A DNA stretch of 8,121 nt from an uncultured Eggerthellaceae bacterium (GCA_934631995.1 CAKTYF010000087.1:1-8121); one strand, 5' to 3'; shown: positions 1 to 5,696, counted from the stretch's first letter. The notes: generated from the letters alone by a model not told the origin. Made by a program: numbers and translations.

Positions 1-41
1 CTGTAATTGTTACGCAGAACGGTACTTGAAATTACACGCAT
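1..41 (-). CDS. Phd/YefM-family antitoxin, N-terminal fragment
   Basis: Only the first 13 codons are inside the window; the gene runs off the left edge. The visible peptide is MRVISSTVLRNNY. This matches the usual opening of Phd/YefM antitoxins, which start with a short beta strand (xxIS) followed by a 'LRNNY/LRNNL' helix that belongs to the DNA-binding dimer domain. Such antitoxins neutralise a cognate toxin (RelE/ParE-, Doc- or PIN-type) and repress their own promoter. The ATG at 41-39 is preceded by a strong AGGAGG (51-56 on the plus strand) at 9-nt spacing, so the start is secure. The toxin would normally follow downstream, outside the window. The family call rests on 13 residues only. 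The start site is much surer than the family. Confidence 0.68.
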   Translation of the reverse strand, partial: MRVISSTVLRNNY

Positions 42-75
42 ATCGGTTCGCCTCCTTTGTCGTGTTCTGAAGATT

Positions 76-105
76 ATCTTACCATATTTCTTTAGATTTT
101 GCCAA
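76..105 (-). promoter_or_regulatory. Candidate sigma70-type promoter of the antitoxin gene
   Basis: Read on the minus strand, TTGGCA (105-100) and TAAGAT (81-76) are separated by 18 nt and point at the antitoxin start codon about 35 nt downstream. The stretch is much more AT-rich than its surroundings. A second -35-like TTGACA lies further upstream within the palindrome at 113-133 but has only a weak -10 partner. Inferred from sequence only. Confidence 0.45.
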
Positions 106-112
106 TTGTCCC

Positions 113-133
113 TTTTGTCAACAGTTGACAAAA
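113..133. repeat. Perfect 21-nt palindrome upstream of the antitoxin promoter
   Basis: Arms TTTTGTCAAC and GTTGACAAAA flank a single central A, giving a perfect inverted repeat. It lies immediately upstream of the candidate antitoxin promoter. Phd/YefM antitoxins typically autoregulate by binding palindromes at their promoters, so it is a reasonable operator candidate. The half-site GTTGACAAAAG also occurs in the two 28-nt repeats at 777-804 and 7668-7695. Operator function is inference. Confidence 0.5.
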
Positions 134-252
134 GTTGAGACAGGAATGAGCTACAAGTGCGGCAAGAAGGTAGACATCGCCGCGCTGCACATCTGACGCT
201 CAGGCACCGCCGAACGAATCCCCGCTCCTCTCGGAAAACGCCGAATCGCGAT

Positions 253-468
253 CATGTTGTCGGAAAATGGGCGCGAAAACGCCCGAATCAACGATACGGG
301 GCAGGTCAGGAGCACGAACAAGGCGGTTCGGAACCTTTCAGCCTGGCCAACCCTAGCAAAAGCCCAGGTCACAAGATTGCCTCAGCAACAGCAAACGCGA
401 CCGCACCTTCTCTACCTGCCCCGTACCGTCGATTTGGGCGTTTTTGGACGAAAAAAAGCGACAACATG
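253..468. repeat. Long imperfect inverted repeat (arms 253-306 and 414-468)
   Basis: The left arm (54 nt) and the reverse complement of the right arm (55 nt) align end to end. They share an identical 10-mer CATGTTGTCG at the outer end, a 9-mer AAAACGCCC in the middle and a 12-mer TACGGGGCAGGT at the inner end. Single substitutions lie between the middle and inner blocks, and a divergent stretch of about 13 nt separates the first two blocks. A 107-nt spacer separates the arms. The left arm also has its own small hairpin, GGGCG/CGCCC (269-284). The two arms look like diverged copies of one sequence in opposite orientation, perhaps a dispersed non-coding repeat inserted twice or an inverted duplication. 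No transposase and no clear target-site duplication are visible. Function unknown. Confidence 0.6.
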
Positions 469-559
469 CCGCCGCGGAACCAAAAAAGGATGGGAAACTC
501 CACCGCACCCCAAGCGAACATGACCGCACATGCGGAAAACCCTGGCACGCAATCTTTAA

Positions 560-682
560 GGGGCGCCCGCCGACAAGGGTCAAGCCGAACTGCGACGCTT
601 TGGATAAGTTGAGCGAATCCCAAACAGGGAGAAGCATTATCCAAGCGGAGTCGTGAGGCGAGCCCTTGCCAGCGGGCGCCCC
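560..682. other. 123-nt highly structured element, possible ncRNA or MITE
   Basis: The ends are perfectly complementary (GGGGCGCCCGC 560-570 with GCGGGCGCCCC 672-682). Moving inward there is a CGA/CCA internal loop, then CAAGGG (574-579) with CCCTTG (663-668). Next comes a larger, mostly unpaired interval (580-595 opposite 648-662). Then CGCTTTGGATAA (596-607) pairs with TTATCCAAGCG (637-647) with one bulged T. The apex holds GC-GAA-TCCC-AAACA-GGGA-GAA-GC (613-635), a short stem with a symmetrical GAA/GAA internal loop. This nested architecture is far more ordered than chance intergenic sequence. It fits a structured RNA on either strand, or a palindromic miniature element. I see no SRP-RNA, RNase P or tmRNA signature, no convincing promoter on either strand, and no flanking duplication. 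Strand and function are undetermined. Confidence 0.5.
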
Positions 683-728
683 CCTCGATACCCCTAACGC
701 CAAGCCCCAACACGCCTCGGCAAGGCGC

Positions 729-761
729 AAAAAACCCGAGGCGCGCAGGGCATCTCGGGTT
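729..761 (-). terminator. Intrinsic terminator of ilvE
   Basis: On the minus strand AACCCGAG (761-754) pairs perfectly with CTCGGGTT (740-733) across a 13-nt loop, and the 3' arm runs into six T residues (734-729). It lies about 120 nt beyond the ilvE stop codon. An alternative stem, CGCCTCGG (713-720) with CCGAGGCG (736-743), overlaps it and could compete or extend the terminator region. Confidence 0.7.
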
Positions 762-776
762 CACAAACGCTTGAAT

Positions 777-804
777 TGTTGACAAAAGGTGGGGTAATTT
801 GTCA
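777..804. repeat. 28-nt repeat, copy 1 (TTGACAAA / TTTGTCA inverted arms)
   Basis: The sequence reads TGTTGACAAA, an 11-nt spacer AGGTGGGGTAA, then TTTGTCA. All 28 nt are identical, in the same orientation, to 7668-7695. The arms form an inverted repeat, shorter here because the base after TTTGTCA is C rather than A. It sits 75 nt beyond the ilvE stop and before the ilvE terminator. It could be a protein-binding site or a stem-loop in the 3' untranslated region of ilvE. No function can be assigned from sequence. Confidence 0.75.
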
Positions 805-879
805 CGGTCGCGGTCGCCGGCATTGCGGGCAACCGCGAGCAGCGGCAATCAAGCGACAGCCCAAACGGCGGCGCAAGAA

Positions 880-1926
880 TTACTCGACAGGAATCTCCAG
901 GACCCAACCCTCGGGACCTTCGATGTCGCAAGCCTGAATGCCAGCCAACGTCTCGCGCAGCTTCTTCAGCACAGGGCCGCAGCCATTGGCGGTGCCCGGG
1001 AACGTCACGTCGCAGAAACCTTCCTTCGCCACGCGCGCAACGGGGCTGATAACAGCCGCGGTACCGCACAGGCCGCACTCAACGAACTCGCCATCAATAA
1101 CTTCTTGGAACTTCACCGGGCGCTCAATCACGTTCAGAGCCAGCATGTCGCGACCCAGCGCCACCAGCGAGCGACGCGTAATAGACGGCAGAATAGAATC
1201 GGTCGCAGACTTGGGCACCACCAAGTTGCCTTCCTTGTCCACAAAAATCACGTTCGCGCCACCCGTCTCCTCAACGTAAGTGCGCGTTGCAGAATCAAGG
1301 TACATGTTCTCGGAGAAGCCGGCCTCGTGCGCCTTCTCGTACGGATACAGGCTCATGGCGTAGTTCAGACCCGCCTTGATGTTGCCGGTGCCATGCGGTG
1401 CCGCGCGGTCGTAATCAGGAATGGTGACCTCGATGGAAGACTCGCCACCCTTGAAGTACGGACCCACGGGCGTAACCAGAATACGGAACTGGTACTCATC
1501 GGCGGGCTTCACGCCAATCACAACGCCCGTTGCAATCATGAAGGGGCGAATATAGAGCGTCGCACCCGAACCGTGCGGCGGAACCCAGGCGGCGTTCGCG
1601 GCAACAACCTGCTTCACGGCCTCGACGAACTTGTCCTCGGGGAACGCGGGCATGCACAAACGACGCGCGGAATCGGCCATGCGCTTGGCGTTCAGGTCGG
1701 GGCGGAAGCACACAATGCGACCGTCCTTCGTGGTGTACGCCTTCATGCCTTCGAAAACTTCCTGGCAATAGTGGAAGATACCGCCGCACTCGGAAACGGT
1801 AATGGAGTGGTCCGTGGTCAGACCGCCCTCTTCCCATTCGCCGTTCTTGTAATTGCACACGTAGCTGTAATCCGTGGGCATGTAGGCAAATGAAAGGTTG
1901 CCCCAATCAAGATCCTTTTTTTCCAT
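880..1926 (-). CDS. ilvE: Branched-chain amino acid aminotransferase
   Basis: This PLP-dependent fold-type IV aminotransferase carries out the reversible transamination of Leu, Ile and Val with 2-oxoglutarate, the last step of branched-chain amino acid synthesis. It acts in the cytosol. The 348-aa length fits the longer BCAT type (about 340-360 aa). Visible family features, numbered from the chosen start, are: 'FEGMKAY' near 58-64 in the substrate-domain; 'LYIRPF' near 124-129; the PLP Schiff-base lysine K184 in 'GNIKAGLNYA'; 'YVEETGGANVIFV' near 217-229, with the conserved glutamate that contacts the cofactor ring nitrogen; and 'CGTAAVISPV' near 285-294. The start at 1926 is preferred because AAGGAG at 1941-1936 is 9 nt from it. 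The upstream in-frame ATG at 1935 abuts that RBS and would add three residues. The gene is monocistronic here, with a terminator at 729-761, and diverges from the sirtuin gene. No T-box or leader-peptide attenuator is evident upstream. Confidence 0.96.
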   Translation of the reverse strand: MEKKDLDWGNLSFAYMPTDYSYVCNYKNGEWEEGGLTTDHSITVSECGGIFHYCQEVFEGMKAYTTKDGRIVCFRPDLNAKRMADSARRLCMPAFPEDKFVEAVKQVVAANAAWVPPHGSGATLYIRPFMIATGVVIGVKPADEYQFRILVTPVGPYFKGGESSIEVTIPDYDRAAPHGTGNIKAGLNYAMSLYPYEKAHEAGFSENMYLDSATRTYVEETGGANVIFVDKEGNLVVPKSATDSILPSITRRSLVALGRDMLALNVIERPVKFQEVIDGEFVECGLCGTAAVISPVARVAKEGFCDVTFPGTANGCGPVLKKLRETLAGIQACDIEGPEGWVLEIPVE

Positions 1927-1935
1927 GGGTTTCAT

Positions 1936-1941
1936 CTCCTT
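1936..1941 (-). promoter_or_regulatory. Ribosome binding site that fixes the ilvE start
   Basis: AAGGAG on the minus strand is 9 nt from the ATG at 1926. It directly touches the in-frame ATG at 1935, which is too close for initiation. The shorter 348-aa product is therefore favoured over the 351-aa one. Confidence 0.75.
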
Positions 1942-2094
1942 GACACCTTTTATGACACTTTCGCATCCTTATTGAATCGTTCTCATTATGCGCCTTTTCG
2001 AGAAGCACCTTTGCAGAAAACAGGCAACGATACAAACTGTTAACCTAAAGAGCAAGCGCAAACGCGCATAATGAAATGATATGGTAAAAAGCAG

Positions 2095-2124
2095 TTGACG
2101 GCGACAAACCGATAGACCAAATAA
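2095..2124 (+). promoter_or_regulatory. Weak candidate promoter of the sirtuin gene
   Basis: TTGACG (2095-2100) is a good -35 match, followed 18 nt later by AAATAA (2119-2124), a poor -10 match, about 30 nt before the ATG. The rest of the divergent ilvE/sirtuin intergenic region (1927-2155) is AT-richer than the flanking genes. It includes a CATAAT on the minus strand that could serve ilvE, but without a recognisable -35. Confidence 0.25.
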
Positions 2125-2155
2125 GAGAATCAGGAAAGAGAAGAAGGCGCAGCAG

Positions 2156-2905
2156 ATGACAATGAGCACGCAAACCAAGGAAAAAATCGAACTTCTCAAC
2201 CAATGGATCGACGAATGCGCGCCGGGTCGCATGGTGTTTTTCGGCGGCGCAGGCGTGTCCACCGAAAGCGGCATCCCCGACTTTCGCAGCCCCGATGGAC
2301 TGTACGCGCAGAAATATAAGCTGCCACCAGAGCAGATTATCTCGGGCGGTTTTTTCCACCGCGATCCCAAGACGTTTTTCGAGTATTACTGCGACAAAAT
2401 GATAGCACTGGACGCCAAGCCGAACGCCGCGCACCTGCGCCTTGCGGAGCTTGAGGCAAAGGGCACCCTGCGCGCCGTAATCACACAGAACATCGACGGC
2501 CTGCACCAAGCGGCCGGCAGCAAAAACGTGCTGGAGCTCCACGGCAGCGTGCATCGCAATTTCTGCATGAAGTGCCAGCGCTTCTTTGACGTGCGCGAAA
2601 TGCTAGCAGCGCGCGATGCGGACGGCATTCCCCGTTGCACGTGCGGCGGCATCATCAAGCCCGATGTGGTGCTGTACGACGAATCGCTTGATATGAACAT
2701 CCTCACCGCGTCGGTTCAGGCAATCCAAGCGGCCGACCTTATGGTGATTGCGGGAACGTCGCTTGCCGTGTATCCGGCGGCGGGACTCATCGACTACTTT
2801 GCGGGCAAGCACCTGGTCATCGTGAACCTCTCTCCCACGCCCGCCGACAGCCAAACAGATCTTTGCATCGCGGCGAAAGTCGGCGAAGCGTTGGACCGCA
2901 AATAG
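2156..2905 (+). CDS. cobB: NAD-dependent protein deacylase, Sir2 (sirtuin) family
   Basis: Sirtuins remove acetyl and other acyl groups from lysines using NAD+, releasing nicotinamide and O-acyl-ADP-ribose. Bacterial members commonly reactivate acetylated metabolic enzymes such as acetyl-CoA synthetase. The 249-aa protein is a full-length single-domain sirtuin. Its Rossmann-fold NAD motif is G31-A-G-V-S-T-E-S-G-I-P-D-F-R44. 'TQNIDGLHQAAG' is at 110-121. The catalytic histidine is H129 in 'LHGS'. Four structural zinc ligands are C137, C140, C161 and C163, arranged CxxC...CxC. 'GTSLAVYPAA' and 'NLSPTP' line the NAD pocket near the C-terminus. The usual 'FGE' after the zinc module reads 'YDE' (174-176). 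The start at 2156 is chosen because AGAAGG (2142-2147) is 8 nt upstream; a second ATG two codons later is possible. No partner acetyltransferase gene is nearby, so the substrate cannot be inferred from context. Confidence 0.95.
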   Translation: MTMSTQTKEKIELLNQWIDECAPGRMVFFGGAGVSTESGIPDFRSPDGLYAQKYKLPPEQIISGGFFHRDPKTFFEYYCDKMIALDAKPNAAHLRLAELEAKGTLRAVITQNIDGLHQAAGSKNVLELHGSVHRNFCMKCQRFFDVREMLAARDADGIPRCTCGGIIKPDVVLYDESLDMNILTASVQAIQAADLMVIAGTSLAVYPAAGLIDYFAGKHLVIVNLSPTPADSQTDLCIAAKVGEALDRK

Positions 2906-3003
2906 CACGAGCGCGGAATCCCCGCGATTGCAGCCAAAGAATGCATACGCCTAAATCCTTGCAACGAAACGACCTTCATCGCCTGCTATTTTTGATGAAT
3001 ATT

Positions 3004-3027
3004 TATTATTCCTTTTGATTAATAATA
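3004..3027. repeat. AT-rich inverted repeat upstream of the HTH-like gene
   Basis: TATTATT (3004-3010) and AATAATA (3021-3027) are perfect inverted arms separated by 10 nt. They lie in a markedly AT-rich patch (about 2989-3032) just upstream of the -10 box of the next gene. This could be an UP-like element or an operator for the downstream HTH-like protein. The function is inferred. Confidence 0.4.
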
Positions 3028-3046
3028 CTTTTCCAGGCACTTCGCG

Positions 3047-3052
3047 TATACT
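3047..3052 (+). promoter_or_regulatory. Candidate -10 box (TATACT) for the 3083 gene
   Basis: TATACT lies 30 nt upstream of the ATG and matches the -10 consensus at five of six positions. No good -35 hexamer is found at 16-18 nt upstream, which would fit a promoter needing an activator or AT-rich upstream contacts. Confidence 0.45.
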
Positions 3053-3082
3053 ACAAAGTAACGGAAAGCGAGGCGAAACTCC

Positions 3083-3652
3083 ATGAATCTAACGTTCGAA
3101 GGCTACGTAAAGCACTGCCTGGAAGAAAAAACGGGCGTCAAAACGGCAAGCATACAACGCTTGGTTTCCCTTGCGCTCTCCAACAACGACATCATGGAGC
3201 TGGTGTTCATCTTCGCCATCCAGCGCAACAAAAAATACCACCTTATGAGCCAGGTTTGGAACACGCCGCTTGAGCCCGAATACCGCGCCGCGCTGCGCGT
3301 GCTGGGCGAAGAAGGCTCCCTGGAAGCATTCCTGCAATCCAAACGCACGCCGGTAAACTATCGCCGCATCTACACCGATTTCCTGCACTACCCCACGAAG
3401 CTTGCCGCACAGAAAAAAGCGGAAGGAAAAGACATCGAGCGCCTTCGCCAGCGCACGGTTGCTGCCTTGGAAACAGCACACATCACACGCTATCGCGTTT
3501 GCACCGACCTTTGCTTGAACCCCGGAAACGTCTACGCGTACTTGGCGGGCAACACCGATAAAGTGTCACTCAAAACCGCTCAGGCGATTTGCGACTACGC
3601 TTACGACGCACTTGAAAAAGCACAAGCGCAAATGCCCGTCGAAGAAAAATGA
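3083..3652 (+). CDS. Uncharacterised protein with a C-terminal HTH-like segment
   Basis: I cannot assign a function to this 189-aa soluble protein. It has no signal peptide or membrane segment and appears largely helical. Residues 1-60 begin 'MNLTFEGYVKHCLEE' and contain a hydrophobic helix 'IMELVFIFAIQ' (37-47). Residues 62-125 are charged and helical. Residues 134-173 ('ITRYRVCTDLCLNPGNVYAYLAG' onward) read like the helix 2-turn-helix 3 of a lambda-repressor/XRE-type fold, with the NPGNVYAYL stretch as the likely recognition helix. This suggests a DNA-binding or regulatory role, but the match is by eye and weak. The start is supported by GAGG (3070-3073) 9 nt upstream. It has its own -10 candidate and an AT-rich inverted repeat upstream that could be an autoregulatory site. 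It sits alone between the sirtuin gene and the riboflavin operon, and no convincing terminator follows it. Confidence 0.85.
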   Translation: MNLTFEGYVKHCLEEKTGVKTASIQRLVSLALSNNDIMELVFIFAIQRNKKYHLMSQVWNTPLEPEYRAALRVLGEEGSLEAFLQSKRTPVNYRRIYTDFLHYPTKLAAQKKAEGKDIERLRQRTVAALETAHITRYRVCTDLCLNPGNVYAYLAGNTDKVSLKTAQAICDYAYDALEKAQAQMPVEEK

Positions 3653-3786
3653 TGAGGCTTTCCCACTGCCTTCGCTCACCACACCAAAGCAAAAAAGAAC
3701 ATCTCACAGCACCTTAAAACTACCCGAATTGCGGCAATTCACCTAAAAATAACGATGCCAAACAACCCAAATACTCACATTTTTTC

Positions 3787-3815
3787 TTGCCCTTGCCCCT
3801 ATGCCGCCCTACAAT
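3787..3815 (+). promoter_or_regulatory. Promoter of the ribU-ecfA1-ecfA2-ecfT operon
   Basis: TTGCCC (3787-3792) and TACAAT (3810-3815) are 17 nt apart, an ideal sigma70-type spacing. The predicted start near 3822 would give a leader of about 420 nt that begins just before the FMN aptamer. This placement is the main support. Confidence 0.72.
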
Positions 3816-3830
3816 AGCACCATTGAATTC

Positions 3831-3994
3831 TGTTTCAGGGCGAGGTGAAAATCCTCACTGGCGGTAATTGAACGGCGCGGATTCTTCGCAAGAAAAACCC
3901 GCGGATGCAAAAGCCCGCGACCCTTGCGCAGCAAAAACTGGCAAGGCTGATTCCGTGAAAATCGGGAGCCAACGGTCACAGTCCGGATGAAAGA
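3831..3994 (+). promoter_or_regulatory. FMN riboswitch (RFN element)
   Basis: This is the aptamer that binds flavin mononucleotide and controls riboflavin synthesis and transport genes. The conserved blocks occur in the expected order: 'AGGGCGAGGTGAAA' with 'TCCTCACTGGCGGTAAT' (3837-3868); a variable stem closed by CGCGG (3876-3880) and CCGCG (3899-3903); 'AAGCCCGCGAC' (3911-3921); a second stem CCTTGC (3922-3927) with GCAAGG (3941-3946); 'GATTCCGTGAAAATCGGGAG' (3949-3968); and 'ACAGTCCGGATGAAAG' (3978-3993). The closing helix P1 pairs TTTCA (3833-3837) with TGAAA (3988-3992). All conserved junction segments are present, so it should be functional. It lies between a good promoter and an intrinsic terminator upstream of ribU, which indicates transcriptional control with FMN turning the operon off. 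Confidence 0.96.
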
Positions 3995-4111
3995 GGCGGA
4001 TATTCGACAACGCGTTTTTTCTGCATGTGCGCCATGCTTTTCGGTAGCGTGCCACGCCGCACGCAATGCCGCAACGCAGCACGCTTGCAGATGAAATCTT
4101 TGCATTGTCCT

Positions 4112-4153
4112 ACGAGCCTGCAATGAGGAATTCATGCGGGTTCGTTTTCTTTT
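4112..4153 (+). terminator. Intrinsic terminator, expression platform of the FMN riboswitch
   Basis: ACGAGCCTGCAATGA (4112-4126) pairs with TCATGCGGGTTCGT (4132-4145), allowing two G-T wobbles and one bulged A, across a 5-nt loop. The T-rich tail TTTTCTTTT (4145-4153) follows at once. It lies 118 nt after the aptamer and about 90 nt before ribU, so it is best read as the FMN-dependent attenuator. A competing pairing of CATTG (4103-4107) with CAATG (4121-4125) in the 5' arm could help form an antiterminator. Between aptamer and terminator there is also a hairpin with arms GCGTGC (4047-4052) and GCACGC (4059-4064). Confidence 0.72.
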
Positions 4154-4244
4154 CAGCGGGAAAACGTGCCTGACTTACCGGAAAAGCAGGGCGCATCACA
4201 AGAAGCAACGCGCACTCGCTCGCTGAAAAGAAAGGAGTCTATCC

Positions 4245-4856
4245 ATGGAAGCAGAAAAGAAAACGGTCGCGGCCGCCAACTCCGCCGCGAACATCAAGAA
4301 CACGAACCGCTGGGATACGCGTCAACTGGTGGTCATGGCGCTCATGTGCGCTTTAAGCGTGTTGCTCTCGTTTGTTGAGTTCGCCATTTTCCCCGCCGCC
4401 GCGTGGCTGAAATACGATGCCTCGTTCGTTCCCGCCATGATCTGCGGCTTCGCCTTTGGCGCAGGCCCGGGCACCGCAGTGGGCCTGGTTGCCGTTGTGC
4501 TGCACGGCCTGATGTCCGGCAACTTCTGGGGCGCCGTGATGAATGCGCTCGTGGTGTGTGGATACGTTATTCCTTCGGCGCTCATCTATAAGCGCATGCG
4601 CACGTGGAAAGGCGCCATCATCGGTCTGATCGTAAGCTTTATCTGCGCTGTTATCTTGGCCATTGTGGGCAACTTGCTCGTTACGCCCATCTACGCCGGC
4701 ATGCCCGTTGAGGCCGTGGCTGCAATGATCGTTCCCATCCTTTTACCGTTCAACACCATGAAAGCCGCGCTGAACGCAGTTATCACGCTAGCTATCTACA
4801 AAGCCATCTCCAACTTGATCACGCCGAAGAAAAACCAGGTTGTGGGCAAAAAATAA
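4245..4856 (+). CDS. ribU: Riboflavin ECF transporter S component RibU
   Basis: RibU is the small integral membrane protein that captures riboflavin outside the cell and delivers it through the EcfA1-A2-T module. The 203-aa protein has a soluble N-terminus (1-25) and five or six hydrophobic segments (roughly 27-49, 60-91, 94-116, 123-150 and 158-188). The first contains A32-L-M-C-A36, the AxxxA motif with which S components contact EcfT. 'LKYDASFVPAMICGFAFGAGPG' (55-76) resembles the family's 'K-x-D/x-P-x-x-x-x-G-x-x-x-G-P' loop region. The protein sequence alone indicates an ECF S component; the riboflavin assignment comes mainly from the FMN riboswitch directly upstream. AAAGGAG (4231-4237) is 7 nt before the ATG. 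It is the first gene of a four-gene operon, 18 nt ahead of ecfA1. Confidence 0.92.
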   Translation: MEAEKKTVAAANSAANIKNTNRWDTRQLVVMALMCALSVLLSFVEFAIFPAAAWLKYDASFVPAMICGFAFGAGPGTAVGLVAVVLHGLMSGNFWGAVMNALVVCGYVIPSALIYKRMRTWKGAIIGLIVSFICAVILAIVGNLLVTPIYAGMPVEAVAAMIVPILLPFNTMKAALNAVITLAIYKAISNLITPKKNQVVGKK

Positions 4857-4874
4857 CGCGAAGGAAAGCTCCCT

Positions 4875-5696
4875 ATGATTGAATTCAAGGACGTTCGGTT
4901 TACGTACGACGGCGCTAACTGGGCAATAAACGGCGTAACAACAAGCATCCAACCAGGCGAATTCGTGTGCATCCTGGGTGGAAACGGCAGCGGGAAATCG
5001 ACGCTTGCCAAGCACATCAACGCGCTGCTCATTCCCGATGAAGGCGAAGTGCGCGTGGGCGAATGGAGCACCGCCGACGAAGACGCGCGCTACCTTATTC
5101 GCAGCACAGCCGGCATGGTATTTCAGAACCCCGATGACCAGATTGTGGCAACGCTTGTGGAAAACGATGTGGCGTTCGGCCCCGAAAACCTAGGCGTTCC
5201 TACCGATGAACTGCGCGAACGCATTACGGCATCCCTGAAAGCCGTGGGCCTTTCGGGCTTCGAGAAGGCCGAAACCACCGCACTTTCCGGCGGTCAAAAG
5301 CAACGCGTGGCCATTGCCGGCGTGCTTGCCATGAAACCGCGCGTCCTGATTCTTGACGAAGCATCGGCCATGATCGACCCCCGTGGTCGAGCAGGGCTGA
5401 TGCGCATCGTGCGCGAGCTGAACGACAAAGGCTTCACTATTATCATGATCACCCACTTCATGGAGGAAGCGGCCGCTGCCCAGCGCATTCTGGTTATGGA
5501 TGCTGGCCGCATTTGCATGGAAGGCACGTCGAACGAAGTGCTCAAGCGCGCCGATGAGCTGCGCCACTTGCACCTGGACGTACCGTTTTCTGTGCAGTTT
5601 TCGCTTGCCTGCCAAGACGCGGGTCTTCCCGTTACCACCACCCTTGACGCGCAAACATTGGAGGACGAACTATGCAACTTGCTTTTGACCAGGTAA
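4875..5696 (+). CDS. ecfA1: ECF transporter ATPase EcfA1
   Basis: One of two cytosolic ATPases that power the ECF vitamin transporter, working as a heterodimer with the next gene product. The 273-aa length is normal for the family. Features are the A-loop 'FTY' (9-11), Walker A G35-GNGSGKST43, Q-loop Q84 in 'VFQNPDDQ', signature 'LSGGQKQR' (137-144), Walker B ending D161-E162, D-loop 'IDP' (167-169) and switch histidine H194. 'SGGQKQR' and the 'DEASAMIDP' form of the DEATSMLDP sequence fit the EcfA1 half rather than EcfA2. AAGGA (4861-4865) lies 9 nt upstream of the ATG. The last 25 nt overlap the start of ecfA2, which suggests translational coupling. Confidence 0.95.
   Translation: MIEFKDVRFTYDGANWAINGVTTSIQPGEFVCILGGNGSGKSTLAKHINALLIPDEGEVRVGEWSTADEDARYLIRSTAGMVFQNPDDQIVATLVENDVAFGPENLGVPTDELRERITASLKAVGLSGFEKAETTALSGGQKQRVAIAGVLAMKPRVLILDEASAMIDPRGRAGLMRIVRELNDKGFTIIMITHFMEEAAAAQRILVMDAGRICMEGTSNEVLKRADELRHLHLDVPFSVQFSLACQDAGLPVTTTLDAQTLEDELCNLLLTR

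Larger units (their letters stand above)
42..879. other. Gene-free, palindrome-rich intergenic region
   Basis: About 840 bases separate the antitoxin start from the end of ilvE, and I find no credible gene in them. Open frames on both strands overlap one another, lack ribosome binding sites, have biased Arg/Pro/His-rich compositions and resemble no protein I know. What the region does hold is structure: the antitoxin promoter and palindrome, a divergent pair of about 54-nt inverted arms (253-468), a 123-nt self-complementary element (560-682), overlapping GC-rich hairpins including the ilvE terminator (713-761), and a 28-nt repeat (777-804). Positions 134-252 and 469-559 show nothing notable beyond a small hairpin with arms CCGCA/TGCGG near 525-536. 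Confidence 0.6.

Noticed and set aside
560..682. Identity as SRP RNA, 6S RNA or tmRNA
   Set aside because: The SRP GGAA-tetraloop and GGAAG/AGCAG core are absent. The length is well short of typical 6S RNA. There is no tRNA-like end or tag reading frame. Only the generic fold resembles 6S.
157..848. Several overlapping open frames on both strands (for example plus 157-612, minus 353-730 and minus 369-848)
   Set aside because: None has a ribosome binding site, none resembles a known protein, and they overlap each other on both strands. Their lengths are easily reached by chance in GC-rich DNA with few stops. The inverted repeats explain the similar peptides seen on opposite strands.
799..1893. 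364-codon open frame on the plus strand opposite ilvE
   Set aside because: It is a shadow of ilvE: composition is Arg/His/Ala-rich, there is no ribosome binding site, and the minus-strand frame carries every aminotransferase motif.
1927..1935. ilvE start at the upstream ATG (1935)
   Set aside because: The AAGGAG directly abuts this ATG, leaving no spacer. The ATG at 1926 has the normal 9-nt spacing.
2912..2926. Hairpin CGCGG/CCGCG after the sirtuin gene as an intrinsic terminator
   Set aside because: The stem is only 5 bp and is followed by ATTGCAGCC with no T run.
3726..3740. Hairpin GAATTG/CAATTC after the 3083 gene as a terminator
   Set aside because: The stem is AT-rich with a 3-nt loop and no T tract follows on the plus strand, so termination is unlikely.
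4023..4041. Small hairpin GCATG/CATGC followed by TTTT as the riboswitch terminator
   Set aside because: It has only 5 bp and a short T run. The hairpin at 4112-4153 is far stronger and better placed.
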